Source: Selaginella moellendorffii
Taxonomy: Eukaryota; Streptophyta; Lycopodiopsida; Selaginellales; Selaginellaceae
Direction: 5' to 3'
DNA: 64,000 nucleotides
Assembly: GCF_000143415.4 (NCBI RefSeq)
Contig: NW_003314296.1
Span: 1,091,858 to 1,155,857, forward strand
A model generated the notes under the pieces. It had not been told where the DNA came from and did no database searches. It was given only the letters and a program-made list of their open reading frames with translations. Made by a program: the position numbers and the translations under genes. This document shows positions 48,035 to 62,209 of the stretch, piece after piece (the first letter of the stretch is position 1; each line of letters starts with the position of its first letter).

Positions 48035-48404
48035 CCTCGAAAGAGAGATTTGGAGGGAGAGGGATCCAGTGACATGGCATTGGATTAGGGTTTGGGGCTC
48101 TTCGATCTCCGGCAATCGATCGGCCGCGCCACGAGTTCCAGCCAGCAGCGATGATCATGGGCAGTGCACAAGAGTTTCGAGTGTGGGGTAGCATGGGACC
48201 GCCGGATGGAACTGTTTGTGGGGTCATAGATCTCTGTGGACATATGCTGGTATACTGTCGCTATCTGCAATGCGCGACGACTAATAGGTGGAGCGCAACT
48301 ACGCTCCCGAGAGATTGTTGTGGCAGCTTTCTGATCACTCCCGGAGGCCTGTCATGGGCGATTGAAATTCGGGCTTGGGTTCGTGGTTTCTGGGGCGATC
48401 AGGG

Positions 48405-51400
48405 ATGAAAGGGCCCGACGCCACAGCTAGAGGCGGACAGAGTGAGCACCACGATGATGCCTCCAAGCAATTGGTACCATTCTACAAGCTCTTCGCATTT
48501 GCCGATAGGCTGGACTACCTTCTCATGTTTCTGGGAACCGTGGGAGCGATTGGAAATGGTCTCGCGATGCCCTTCATGACTCTCATCCTGGGCCAAGTCA
48601 CGAATGCGTTTGGAAACAATTTTGGCGACCCGGGGAAGCTCTTTGATGCTGTCTCTCAGGTATGGGATTCATCTGTTTTTTTCTTGTTCGTTTGATTTCT
48701 TTTTGCTGACTATGACGAACAGGTCGCCGTGAGATTCCTCTATCTTGGCGCTGGCGCAGCAGTTTTATCATTTTGTGGTATGGATGGATTGTTTCCTCCG
48801 AAGAGGTCTCACTGTTTTTATATCCATACAGAGGTTGCTTTCTGGATTTGCACCGGTGAAAGGCAAGCCACTCGCATCAGGAGTCTCTATCTGCAAGCAA
48901 CTTTACGTCAAGATGTTTCGTTTTTTGATAAAGAAACGAATACCGGGGAGGTGATCGAGCGTATGTCGGGGGACACTGTTTTGATCCAAGATGCCATTGG
49001 AGAGAAGGTTTGGATCTTTTTCATTCTTTTGGAAGTTGGTCATTGTTTTTTTCTTGCGCAGGTAGGAAGGTTCTTACGGTTTGTAACAACGTTCGTCGGT
49101 GGATTTGCTCTGGCCTTTATCAAGGGCTGGAAACTTACACTCGTGATGATGTCGACTTTGCCTCTGCTGGTTGCTGCAGGAGCTACACTCGCTATACTTG
49201 TTTCGAAAATGGCTGGAAGGGGTCAGGTTGCGTACGCTAGAGCCGGAAATATAGTAGAACAAGTTGTCAGTGGCATCAGAACGGTATGGTTTGGATTTTT
49301 TTGCACTGTAATCACATTTCTCCTAACAATCTGAAGCTTCTATCAGGTTGCATCTTTCACAGGAGAGATTAAGGCTGTGGAGGACTACAACAGTGCCTTG
49401 AAAGATGCATATAATGCCACCATTTTTCAGGGTCTAGTCTCTGGATTGGGGATGGGATTTGCTCTGTTCACGTTCTTCAACAGCTATGCTCTGGCGTTAT
49501 GGTATGGCTCAAGGCTAATTATCAATGAGGGGTATAGCGGGGGTACAGTTCTGAATATAATCATTGTCGTTCTTCTAGGAGCAATGTAAGTGTTTGATAT
49601 GCTTTCAAGCTTTGGCGTTAACTTTTTATTCCTTTTGTGCAGGTCTTTGGGTCAGGCTTCACCTTGTATCGGGGCGTTTGCCGCCGGTCGAGCTGCTGCA
49701 TATAAAATGTTTCAGGTTATCAACCGGACACCACAGATTGACTCTTTCGATACGAGTGGGATTACGCCCGGAACACTCAAAGGAGATATCGAGTTTCAAG
49801 ACGTAGATTTTGCTTATCCAGCCAGACCAGAGGTTCAGATATTCAAAAAGTTTTGCCTTAAGGTACCTGCTGGAACAACGGCTGCTTTGGTGGGGGAAAG
49901 TGGAAGTGGAAAGTCTACTGTTATAAGCTTGCTGGAGAGGTTTTATGATCCAAGCGGAGGTCAAATTCTTCTCGATGGTTACGACGTGAGAGCGCTACAA
50001 ATTCAGTGGCTGAGACGTCAGATTGGGCTTGTGAGCCAGGAGCCTGTTCTATTCGGTGCATCTATAAGAACAAATATCGCTTATGGAAAAGATGGTGCAA
50101 CGAACGAAGAGATATTACTTGCGGCCCAGCTCTCTAATGCTTCGAAATTCATCAACAAGATGCCAGAAGTAAGTTTTGATAAATCGTTTTCTTTCCTGAG
50201 TAACTCTAGTAATTCTCACAGGGATTCGACACACAAGTTGGAGAGCAGGGGACGCAGTTATCTGGAGGACAGAAACAGCGAATCGCTATTGCTAGAGCTA
50301 TTATAAAGAATCCTCGTGTTTTACTACTTGATGAAGCAACGAGCGCCTTGGATGCTGAATCCGAACACGTAGTTCAAGAAGCTCTTGACCGGTTCATGGT
50401 CGACCGCACAACAGTTGTAGTTGCTCATCGTCTCTCTACGGTAAAGAATGCGTCTCTCATATCTGTGGTACAAGATGGAGCCATTATCGAGTCAGGTACG
50501 TATCCCGAGTCTTCTGCGCCAGTGTCTTAAGATGACTATCTTTTCCAGGTACACATGTTGAGCTGCTTAAAAATCCCGACGGTGCATACTCTCAACTTAT
50601 CCGACTTCAAGAAGTGCACGAAGAAAGTGCTCCAGCAGTCGATCCCGATCAGGTAGCAGCTCCAAATGAACGGGCTCTGAGTAGAAGCGGCAGCAAAAAT
50701 TCTTCGGGACGGTGGTCGGGACGATGGTCTTTTGGCAGTAGAAGGAGCCGCACGTCATTCTCGATCAGGAGATCGGGCGGGGCCGCCCCCGAGATGGAGT
50801 TTGTGGAGCTCGAGCCCAGACGAAAGCGTTTCTTATTTTGCTTTCGCTCTGAGACGAGCGAGGACGTTGAAGCGGGCAGGGACGCGGACCCCAAGGATGT
50901 CTCTATATTTCGAGTTGCAGCTCTAAACAGGCCAGAACTTCCGATACTTATTTTCGGATCAGTGGCCGCAGTCGCTCACGGAATAATTTTTCCAGCCTAC
51001 AGTCTGTTACTATCGAGTATGCTGGCCACGTTCTTCGAGCTCGACAAACACAAAGTCCGAACCGAGTCAAACTTCTGGGCGCTGATGTTCGTCGTGATGG
51101 CTGCTGGCAGCATCGTCGTTTGTCCTTCTAACTTGTTCTCATTTTCAATAGCGGGTAGCAGGCTGGTTAATCGTATCAGGCAAATAACTTTTTCGAATAT
51201 CATCCGACAGGAAGTCTCGTGGTTTGATACACCGGAGAACTCAAGGTACATTTCATCTTTAAGTCTCCAATCCAGCTTAACTTTCGCGTTGATCAGCGGT
51301 GCCATCGGTGCCCGGCTTTCGTCGGATGCTGCTAGTGTTCGAGGAATGGTAGGAGACTCTTTGTCCTTGGCCGTGCAAAATGGATCAACCGTTGTTGCGG

Positions 51401-52869
51401 GGCTTGTAATTGCATTCACTGCAGACTGGCAGCTAGCTCTTCTCGTCCTGGCAATGGTGCCTGTTCTGAGCATTGTCGGCCTTCTCCAAGTCAGGTTGAT
51501 GACGGGCTTTAGCGCTGACGCCAAGGTAGACATTTCCTGCTTCTATCTTGTTTAATCTGTGAGCGTTTTCTTTTAGACCACGTACCAAGAAGCGAGCCGA
51601 ATTGCAACGAGCGCAGTGAGCAACATTCGCACCGTTGCATCGTTTTGTGCGGAGAAGAAGATGCTGGAACTGTACAAGCAATCGTGCAAGAAGCCTCTGG
51701 CCAATACTGTTCGCATTGGATATATCAGTGGTGCTGGTCTTGCCATCTCCACTCTCGTGCAGTTCGGTTCGCAAGCTCTCATCTTCTGGTATGGTGCCCG
51801 CCTCGTCCGCCAGGGAAAGACAGAATTTAAGAACGTTTTTAAGGTCCTTGGAAGTTTTCACCTTTTCGTTTTCTTCTTGGTGCTCATGATATTCTTTCCA
51901 CTGACAGGTGTTCTTTGCTATCATCTTCACTGCTCTTAGTGTCTCCCAGACACTGGGACTAGCTCCAGATCTTTCAAAGGTGAAAGCTTCCGTCGCTTCG
52001 ATCTTCGCTACCATCGATAAGAAGTCCAAGATCGACGCAGCAGACCCTTCAGGAAGAGAGTTAGAAGATCTCAAGGGCCATATTGACTTTCGGCACGTTA
52101 GCTTCCGGTATCCTACCAGGTCTCACGTACCGATTTTCCACGACCTGAGCTTCTCCGTTCGAGCAGGGAAGGTAGTGTTTTCCTCTCTCTCTCTTTTTGT
52201 TTTCTTACTTCGAGTTTCTTGCCTCAGACATTGGCTCTAGTCGGAGAAAGTGGCTGTGGGAAATCAACAGTGATTTATCTCCTAGAGCGATTCTACGATC
52301 CCGATGGAGGCCACATCTTGGTAGACGGCGTCGACATCCGAAAGCTCCAGCTCCGATGGCTTCGCCAACAAATCGGTCTTGTCAGCCAAGAGCCGATTCT
52401 CTTCACCGGAACCATCCGCTCAAACATCTCGTATGGAAAGGACGGCACTGTGACTGACGAGGAGGTAGTGAACGCTGCGGTGGCCTCCAACGCTCACGAG
52501 TTCATCACGAGCCTCCCAGACGGCTACAGCACACAGGTTGGCGAGCGAGGAATCCAACTCTCGGGTGGACAGAAGCAGCGGATCGCCATCGCCAGGGCTA
52601 TCATCAAGCAGCCCAAGATCTTGCTGCTGGACGAAGCCACCAGCGCTCTCGATGCCGAGTCGGAGCACGTCGTCCAGGCGGCGCTCGACCGGATCATGGT
52701 GGACAGAACAACCATCGTCGTCGCGCACAGGCTCACGACGATCGTCAATGCGGACATGATCGCGGTGGTGAAGAATGGATCGATCGTCGAGAAAGGGAAG
52801 CACTCGGACTTGGTGCACGTCGAGGGAGGAGCTTACGCCTCGCTCGTCAAGCTCCATGCCGCGGCTTAG
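48405..52869 (+). CDS. ABCB full-size transporter (MDR/P-glycoprotein type)
   Basis: About twelve exons give a full TMD-NBD-TMD-NBD protein of roughly 1,250 residues. NBD1 has Walker [10 protein letters not shown], signature LSGGQKQR and Walker [16 protein letters not shown]2 has [17 protein letters not shown] and [12 protein letters not shown] with [11 protein letters not shown]1 starts near [22 protein letters not shown]2 follows a Ser/Arg-rich linker ([20 protein letters not shown]) that is a likely phosphorylation target. Plant ABCBs in the plasma membrane export auxin and other amphipathic compounds; the substrate here cannot be told. All catalytic residues are intact. 48405 was chosen because it gives the typical short acidic/basic leader before TMD1; an in-frame ATG at 48375 is an alternative. 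Confidence 0.94.
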
Positions 52870-53500
52870 ACATCCCACGGCTATTATTTAAACTATGAAT
52901 CCAACGGTAGAGTTTTGTTGGTTTAATCTGTCGGTGGTGAGAAATGAATGAATCTGACGGCTCTTATTAAACTATGAATCCAACGGTAGGGATTTTCTAT
53001 TTTCAGGTGACTATGGATTGACGGCTATGATTTGTTCTGGGCGGTCTTTTTGGCGCGACGCTATAGAGTCCAGACTATTCGGAAAAGAACAAATATCCGG
53101 CCATGCGGCGCAATGGAATAGTGCCACGTCGGAAGGTATCCACGTGTCACGCAAATGCTGGGCAGACACGTGGTCGGACGAGAATATCCCGCACCGCGAA
53201 CCAAGGCGTGATGCCACCTCTCTTTGTCCCGAGGAAGTATTTTGTTTCGATGCTAGGGCAGCGTTCAGATCGTCGACACGCTCACGGAATCTCTTCTTCC
53301 TGCTTGGAAAATTTCGATCCAGCGATTCTTCCATCCATCGATCCACCGCCAGGTTTTCGTGTTCTTGCGATCGAGGAGCGCGGTCATGCCAGGATAATGC
53401 AGCCACGCAATCCCGATCTTCATCGATTGAGCAGCGCTTTTCTCCTCGCCAGGGCTTAGGGTTCTTGAGCTAGCTTCTCCTTCTCTCCCTCACGCGTCAA

Positions 53501-56176
53501 ATGCAAGGCGCTACAAAGATCGCATTGGCAGCTGCGCTTGGAAATCTTCTCCAGGGTTGGGACAATGGCGCCATCGCCGGTGAGTGATCAAACATTCAAG
53601 CCAGCTTTATGTATGGCATCCATTTTTCTCTCTCTCATTTCGGCATAGCTTCCTTTAGAACCATCATTTCATGTTTTCTTTGCGATTTTGCTTTCTCGAA
53701 TGTTTTATTCTTGTCACTAACGTGTATCTCTTGATCTTGCTAGCTTTCTGTTTCCATTTCTCATGTCCTTCTTTGCGATTTTCTCGATTGATTTCTTCTT
53801 GTCACTAACGTCTTGATCTTAGGTGCACTGCTTTATATCAAGCCAGAGTTCCATTTGGAAGACAAGCCCACTATTGAAGGCTTCGTTGTGGCTTCCACGC
53901 TCCTTGGAGCTGTATGTAGCACAGTCTGTGCTGGTCCAGGGGCGGACTGGCTTGGAAGGAAGCTGATGCTCATCTTATCTTCGGCACTTTTCTCAGTAAG
54001 CTCGTGCGCTATGCTCTGGTCGCCAAGCGTCTACGCGCTCATCGCCAGCCGGTTTCTCGTGGGGACTGGCATTGGACTGGTCGTGACCATCGTCCCGATT
54101 TACATCGCTGAGACGGCTCCGTCGGAGATCCGAGGGCAGTTGGCAACTTTTCCACAGCTCCTGGGATCTGGCGGGCTGTTCGTCGTGTACATTATGGTGT
54201 TCTTCCTGTCGCTAACGGCGGATCCCAGCTGGAGAATGATGCTGGGAGTTTTGCTCATCCCAGCTCTTCTGTACCTGGCGCTGGTGATATTTTACTTGCC
54301 CGAATCGCCAAGGTGGCTCGTAAGCAAAGGCCGGATGCTGGAGGCTAAGTATGTTCTACAGCGGCTACGCGACAGAGACGACGTTTCAGGCAAGTATTTG
54401 CTTGTTGACTTTTTTTTTGTCTTGTGACTGATCCTTTGTTTGACAGCGGAGCTCGCTCTTCTTGTCGAGGGTCTCGGTGTCGGTGGTGAGGCATCACTCG
54501 AGGAGTGGCTACTCAAACCCGCACCGGAAGACGTGCTCGAAAACGGTGTCCCGCAAAAACACGAGTCTCAAATCAAGCTTTACTCACCCGAGGAAGGTAT
54601 CGCGTGGATTGCCACCCCAGTCGTAGAAGAACCGGCTGGCCACTCGCTTGTGCCAACCTTCCCCAGCTTTAGCATGAAGAGCGTCCATCTCATGGATCCT
54701 CTTGTGCAACTTATCGGAAGTGTACAGCAGACTCAGGAACACCACCAAGCCGTTGAAGGACTCGAGCGTGATTATCCCGAGGAGCCACATTTCAAGGAAG
54801 AGGAGGACAAGCCACGCGATAATGGCTACGAGTCAGACATGGAAGAAGGGATGGTGGGAAATCTCGACGAGTCGAACCTCGAAGCGCCGCTACTTCACAA
54901 GCGGTCTGGCGTGTCAAGCAGGGACAACTCGGGAGCCTTTGAGGACGTGGAACAGGGACATGAAACAGTGCCGGAAAGACGAGGAAGTAGAAGCAATCTG
55001 GTTTCTCGTGGCAGTATGCACCATGGAAGCATGCCGGAGTCTCTTGGAAGTGTGGGAATCGGAGGTGGATGGCAACTGGCCTGGCAATGGTCTGAGCCCG
55101 AGCAGGGAACGGGGCATACAGAGGAAGGCGGCTTCAAAAGAGTTTTCTTGCTGCAGGAGGCAGTGGACGCGTCTGGCCGAATTGTTGGATCTACGGCATC
55201 GTTACCAGGAATTGCCGAAGGGGACTCTATTCCAGCAGCAGCCATAGTTGGACACCCAGCGCAGTCGATGAGGGATATCATCGGTGAGGCTCCAGTTGGC
55301 CCTGCCATGCTGCATCCTACGCAGACAGCTACGAGCGGGCCTGCGTGGTCGGACATATTTGTTGGCGGCGTCAAAAGAGCTCTTATCGTTGGCTTGAGCT
55401 TGCAAGTCTTACAGCAGGTATGATTTTTTTCTTTCTTAAGTTTCGTCCTTGATGTATCCGAGCTTTTACTTCTCGTTGTTTGCAGTTTAGTGGCATCAAC
55501 GCTGTGCTCTACTTCATTCCACAGATTCTCCAGCAATCTGGACTAGCTGTTTTACTCTCGGACGCTGGTATCAACGCGAACTCGGCGTCTATACTAGGAA
55601 GTGCCACCACGTCCTTGCTCATGCTTCCATGCATTGTGTTGGCCATGCGCTTGATGGACCATTCTGGCCGTCGGTGAGTAGATGCTTTCGCTAGCACGAG
55701 GCTTTTGAGATTTGACGCTTTGGTTTAACAGGCAGTTGCTGCTTTCAACGCTTCCGGTGTTGTTGCTGGCACTGGTGGCCGTGACATTCTCAAACAACTA
55801 CCTCCGTGCTGGGCTCGTTCAGGCAGTCATTTCCTTCCTCAGCGTGACGCTCTACGCTTGCTCGTTCGTGATGGGATTTGGGCCGATCCCAAACATCCTT
55901 TGCTCGGAGATATTTCCAACAAGGGTCCGTGGCCTCTGCATAGCAATGTGCCAGGCCACATTCTGGGTGTGCAACATCATCGTCACGTACCTCTTCCCGA
56001 TTCTCCTCGTCCGACTCGGCCTGGGAGGAGTCTTCAGCCTGTTCGCATTGGTTTGTCTCGTGTCGTGGATTTTCATCTTCCTCAAGGTCCCGGAAACGAA
56101 AGGGCTGCCTTTGGAAGTCATCTCGGAGTTCTTCGCTATGACCGATCGCCTCGAAGCCAAGAAATCGTCAACTTAA
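53501..56176 (+). CDS. Tonoplast monosaccharide/proton antiporter (TMT/TST type)
   Basis: Exons begin at 53501 (53501-53579), 53823, ~54447, ~55486 and ~55732, ending at 56176. Exon 1 encodes ALGNLLQGWDNGAIAG, the TMT start. Six N-terminal helices carry GRK (DWLGRKLML), RFLVGTGIGL and PESPRWLV. A long acidic cytosolic loop of ~320 residues, the TMT hallmark, follows, then six C-terminal helices with QQFSGINAVLYFIPQIL, GRR and VPETKGLPLE. It would load glucose, fructose or sucrose into the vacuole in exchange for protons. The intron after VS has a GC-AG donor (TCAG/GCAAGT), the only splice that keeps the frame. Confidence 0.93.
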
Positions 56177-56389
56177 GCGCAGGTAACTTGCACTGGAGAG
56201 TTTTCGGTTTTAACTTGTGCATAGTTTATCCAGGAAAGATGGAAACACATCTTTTTCACTCGAGTTTAGGGAGTTTACGTATGTTCGTACATATAGTAAC
56301 GAAATAAGAAAACGATGATTGATTCTTGATTTATAGTCTGGTCTGGGTAAGTCAATCCTCTTCTTCCTGACATTAATCACAGGCAGGTG

Positions 56390-56720
56390 GGAGCTCTATC
56401 CATGCGATCTCTCTGTGCAGCAAAACTCGCTTTCTTGTGAGAGAAGGCTTTTGTACTTTGGCAAAGAAAAAGGTACCAAGCTTTCAAAAGCAAAAGAGAG
56501 TTTGTTGGTTTTTAACATGGAGCTGCTGTTTTCGTGCAGGATTGTCGCTATGGAGTAGTAACTTTCAAGCCAGGAAGCCAGGGAGGTGAGAACTTTGCTT
56601 TTTCTCTTGTTGTTCTACAAACTTAGCAACTTAATTTCGCAGCTAGGAGAAGACGACGCGGAAGATGCGAAATAAGGAGAGATTGCTGGTAATATATCTC
56701 TCCCTGCTCTAGTCTGCGAT
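56390..56720 (+). other. Possible spliced exons upstream of the RING-CH gene
   Basis: Three short blocks have good splice borders: an acceptor near 56437, donor GTACC near 56472, acceptor TTTCGTGCAG near 56540, donor GTGAG near 56587 and acceptor TTTCGCAG near 56642. They read in frame as SLSCERRLLYFGKEK, then DCRYGVVTFKPGSQG, then a basic tail ending in a stop. This could be a small gene or the spliced 5' UTR of the next gene. I cannot tell which. Confidence 0.3.
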
Positions 56721-56921
56721 TCTGCTGTCCTTGGTTCTTCATTACGCGCCGTTACAGCTTTTATTTTTGGTTCTTCACCTCTTGCGAAGAAATTCAGTTC
56801 CTTCTTTTGTTACAGAAATTCATTGCGCCTCGCTCACCCACCGAGCACACAAGGCGAAGCGACTCGCGAACGACTCAATCCCACATGACGATGGTGGAAG
56901 GACGCATGGGATGAATTTGTC

Positions 56922-57512
56922 ATGGACAGCATCAGCTTGAGAAGCCACATCCTCGTCGAGCAGTCGGGCCTTGCAAGGATCCCAGGTTCGCTCTTCTTAA
57001 GTTCCATTCATTTTTTTTGCGAGTTCTTTAGATAGCTCCTTTTTTTTTCTCGCACAGGGAGTCTCGAGTCCCGAGATGAGCCTCGAGCGTCACAGTCCTG
57101 TCGGATTTGCCTGATGGGCGTGGAGCAGGAGTGGATCCAAATGGACTGCGCTTGCAAAGGTGAGCTTGCCATTGCTCATGTCGACTGCGCGGTGCGGTGG
57201 TTTAGCATCCGAGGGAACTCCTCGTGTGACGTTTGCGGCGAGGCCATCGGCAATCTCCCCGCCCTCTCCCCGCGCAAGCCCTGCTACCAGCAGCAAGATC
57301 AAAGCTATCCCGTGGTGCTCGACCAAGACGATGACGACTACTATGATCCCATAGACAGGTATGCTCTAGCGGGCGATCCATCGATCGATCGTCTTGCTAA
57401 CACAAGTGGCCTCTCCTTGGGCAGCTCTTGCAGTAAGATCGCAGTGCTGGTTGCGAGCTCCACCATCGGATTCTTCAGGCAAAAGCTCCGAGCCTTGGCA
57501 GAGTTCCCGTAG
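56922..57512 (+). CDS. RING-CH (RINGv) domain protein, MARCH-like E3 ligase
   Basis: Exon 1 is 56922-56985; exon 2 starts at 57058. The RINGv domain is textbook: CRIC, then CACKGELAIAHVDC (C-x-C-x7-H-x2-C) and CDVC, so it should bind two zinc ions and recruit an E2. After an acidic stretch (DQDDDDYYDP) there is an optional 66 bp intron at 57359-57424 whose retention keeps the frame, so two protein forms are possible. The tail (SKIAVLVASSTIGFFRQKL) is mildly hydrophobic. Without the transmembrane pairs of most MARCH proteins, it resembles the soluble plant RINGv group. Confidence 0.85.
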
Positions 57513-57847
57513 GGGCCATTGAATGCGCATGAAACTGGTTTTTTTAAATGCGACGGTAGGATTTGCGACACGTGTTCTCCTGGATGGAGCCAGCTGTCTG
57601 CGAACGTGGCGACACGTGTACGCTTGAGTGGGCCAGCTGTCTGCGAAAGGGGGTCAGGAATTCGACACGTGTGAGGCCAGCAGTGCGACGCGTGTTTGCT
57701 TGAATGGATCCAGTCAATCTCAGTCAGTTTAAAGTAGTCGAACTTTATAGAATTGCGAGTTTCATGTTTATAGTCAACGCAAAAAAAATCATACAGAACA
57801 TTGCGAGAACGGAAACAACCAAAGAGAACGCTGGATTCTCGCGATGA

Positions 57848-59508
<1,661 letters not shown>

Positions 59509-59608
59509 TCCAACAGATCATCCGCGCGACGATCGCTGGCGATTGATACCTGCGCGACGATGTCCCAGACCCTAGAAAAATTTCCCTCCTCCCCGGGAGA
59601 GGCGGAGC

Positions 59609-59668
59609 CATTATATACCTATGCGAGCTATGGCGATTCATGTTGCATAGGAAGTCTCTAGAATATTC
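59609..59668 (-). promoter_or_regulatory. HSF promoter: TATA box and heat shock element
   Basis: A minus-strand TATA box (GGTATATAAT) lies at 59610-59619, ~100 bp upstream of the ATG. About 40 bp further up, AGAATATTCT at 59660-59669 is a perfect inverted GAA/TTC pair, with another GAA at 59651 in near-HSE spacing. This would allow control by HSFs, including its own product (inference). Confidence 0.65.
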
Positions 59669-59799
59669 TCGCACCCGCTAGAGCCCTAAGACAGTCGCCG
59701 GCCAGCTGGATGCAAATATCTCCCGACCGCGATACGTGGAAATATCTTGGCGGCACAGTTGCGCACGTGTCAAGATCTCAAACGTCCGTTACAGAAAAA

Positions 59800-61990
59800 A
59801 CCTAGCACAATAGCGGTATACATGCTTTTGGATGCCAATGGGCGGGTAGCACGGGAGGGAAGATATGGGAGTGACAGGTCTATGCATGCAAGTCTCCATT
59901 GATCGGCTCGCGCCATGACAGAGCTCAGCCGCCGGGTACGCAAGGTGTCTCTGTGTCTTGCAAACCATGGCTAAACTCAAGCAGCAAAAGAGCGTGTTTC
60001 CAGCAGCAGTGGAGGATCAGTAAGAACACACTTGGATCGCTTGGGTGGCAGGGATATACTTTAGGGGAGAAACTAAAATCTTTGATGGACGGGTTGACCC
60101 ATCCATTCTATGGACTAAAGTGGACTAAAGTGAAAGGAGAAAGTCAGAGAAAGAACGCATGAAGTTGAATGGGCATAATTATTTCAATGCAGTAAGAGTT
60201 TGAATGCTGAGTTACCCAGTGACTTCTAAGGTCGTCGTGAGATGTCTATGGGTTTTCGACGTTCCAGAATGCATCGCTTTGCGGTGAGGATGCCAGCTTT
60301 GGAGCTGGCAGCCATGTCTGAAGCCATGGCAATGTAATTTTGCGATTCAAGAATATTTTATTCAATGGAGTGTGAAAAAAGTTCCAAAGTGACTTCTAAA
60401 ATCGTTTCGTTTCGTTTCATTCTAGGTGGATTTTTCTTTTTTTTAATGTTAGAAAAACACTGCTACAGGACTCTTCTGTCCAGTTTGTTGTCAAGCCCCT
60501 GTCAAGCGTGGTCAAGGGACGCAATCCTTTTACTTTGGCTTTTCTGAGACTGATGTTAAGTAGCATGGCCCGCAATCAGAAGGACATCGTGCAAAACCGC
60601 TGCCTTCGTCGGGTGTTGTTTTCTTTTGTGCTCTACTGGCCGGTCTGTAAATCTCACGAAAACACAAACCAGTCGAGTTGATCATAACAACAGGAATGAT
60701 GGTGATCCTCAAGTTGGAGGTGGAATGTAGGAGATGTCTTAGCTTGAAGCAGATGGTGTTAGAGTTTCATTTGAAGTTGGCAACGGTGTGGTTCAAGGAT
60801 GGCCAGCAGCTCTTGGTGGAGGTGTGTTGTATTCACCAAGTCAAATGTGTTCTTTTGTGTTGAAGTAGAATTGGGAAGTCGAGGAGTGGTTCTGCAGCTC
60901 GCTGTTGGTTGTAAGCTATGCAATCTTGGACAAATTCGACAGTTTTGATCGCTTGAGCGCATAAGTAGCAAATTCGTCCCTCCCAAAGCACTTTGCATAT
61001 GTCCCAAGTGCCAAGCTCAGAGTGAAGATGGTGGTAGCCTGTTCTGTATTGTGCCAAAATTCTGCGATGTTTCCGTCCCATGGGTCAATAGTAATTGTCC
61101 GATCCTTGTTGACTGTGGTGGAACTTTTGATCTTGATCCGCACCTTGGAGCCACCATTCAAATGCTCATTCAAGCCAGTGTGCTGGGACATAGGCAATGT
61201 TTCATCAAGCAGAGTGTCAAGATCCATTCCACGATATGTTGTTCACAAGCAAAGTTTTTGCCACTACCCTTGTCCAGTTGTGTCTGCAAGGTCAATGGTA
61301 GCATAATTCTCTCGCATAATTCTTTGGCGCATCAGGTTCAGAAGGTATTGTATTGTGTTCATCTAGATCGGGAGCATACCAGATTCCAGATCATGATCGC
61401 AATGGCACCTTGTTGCAACCAAAAGATTTAGTTGCTCCATTTTCTTCCATACAGTTTGTCACGTGAACCTTTAGTTGAGGGAATTATATCTCAATTGCAA
61501 AAGAATATTTGCAACCCTAGACCAAGTCATGAGCTACCTCATAAATGCTACCTCCCTCATCAACCAGGAATCCTGTCTGACTCAACAAAAGACTTGTTTT
61601 CATTAATTCGTTCATTACAAGGTACCAATGAGACCCACGGATTATAGTAAGCTGTTTTGATGATCTGGTGAGCTGTTTTGCCACTTGCTGGTGCTCACCA
61701 AGCTCTTCATTGGTGCTGACATGTTTGTTCTTTCTCTTAAATAACGTTGTTCCTACAGATTGACGTTGCTGACTGCATGAGCAGTGCATGCAAGCTGGTG
61801 CTGCTGGCATCATGGCTACTAGAAGAAATAGTGTGTAGTGGTAGCAAGACATGATACTCCAATACTCTCACCAGTTGAGCAAAGGTGTATCACATTCTCC
61901 TTAAGAGCAGCATTGTTCCACAAAATATCAAAAGTCATCATTTGAAACTCAAATGCATAAGCCGATGCAATTTTAAAGCTTTGGCACAAT
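59800..61990. other. Long spacer without supported gene
   Basis: Short frames at 60833-61230 and 61430-61650 match no family I recognise and overlap each other. A possible first exon (MAKLKQQKSVFPAAVEDQ, from 59966) has no convincing continuation. Moderate AT content and decayed-looking frames suggest old transposon DNA. Confidence 0.45.
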
Positions 61991-61994
61991 GCCC

Positions 61995-62140
61995 TGCTCC
62001 AGAATATTCGACCACCCGCCTAAAGAATATCACTCTAATATTCTGTCCTACATTTGCGGGCCAGCGGACGGCTCCCGAGCGCGGTACGTGGACATATCTT
62101 GGCGGCATGGTTTCTTACAATTGGCTAGCACAAATAGTAG
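61995..62140. repeat. Diverged copy of the HSF upstream region
   Basis: Shares with 59655-59800, in the same order, AGAATATTC, CACCCGC, GGCCAGC, a TACGTGGAAATATCTTGGCG-like segment and CTAGCACAA. It therefore carries the same GAATATTC heat-shock-type core, plus two more near 62025 and 62036. Confidence 0.6.
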
Positions 62141-62209
62141 GTTAGCTATATAGAGTATATGATTGTTAAGCACAAAATACAAATAACCAAAAGAGAAAAC
62201 GCTAGAACG

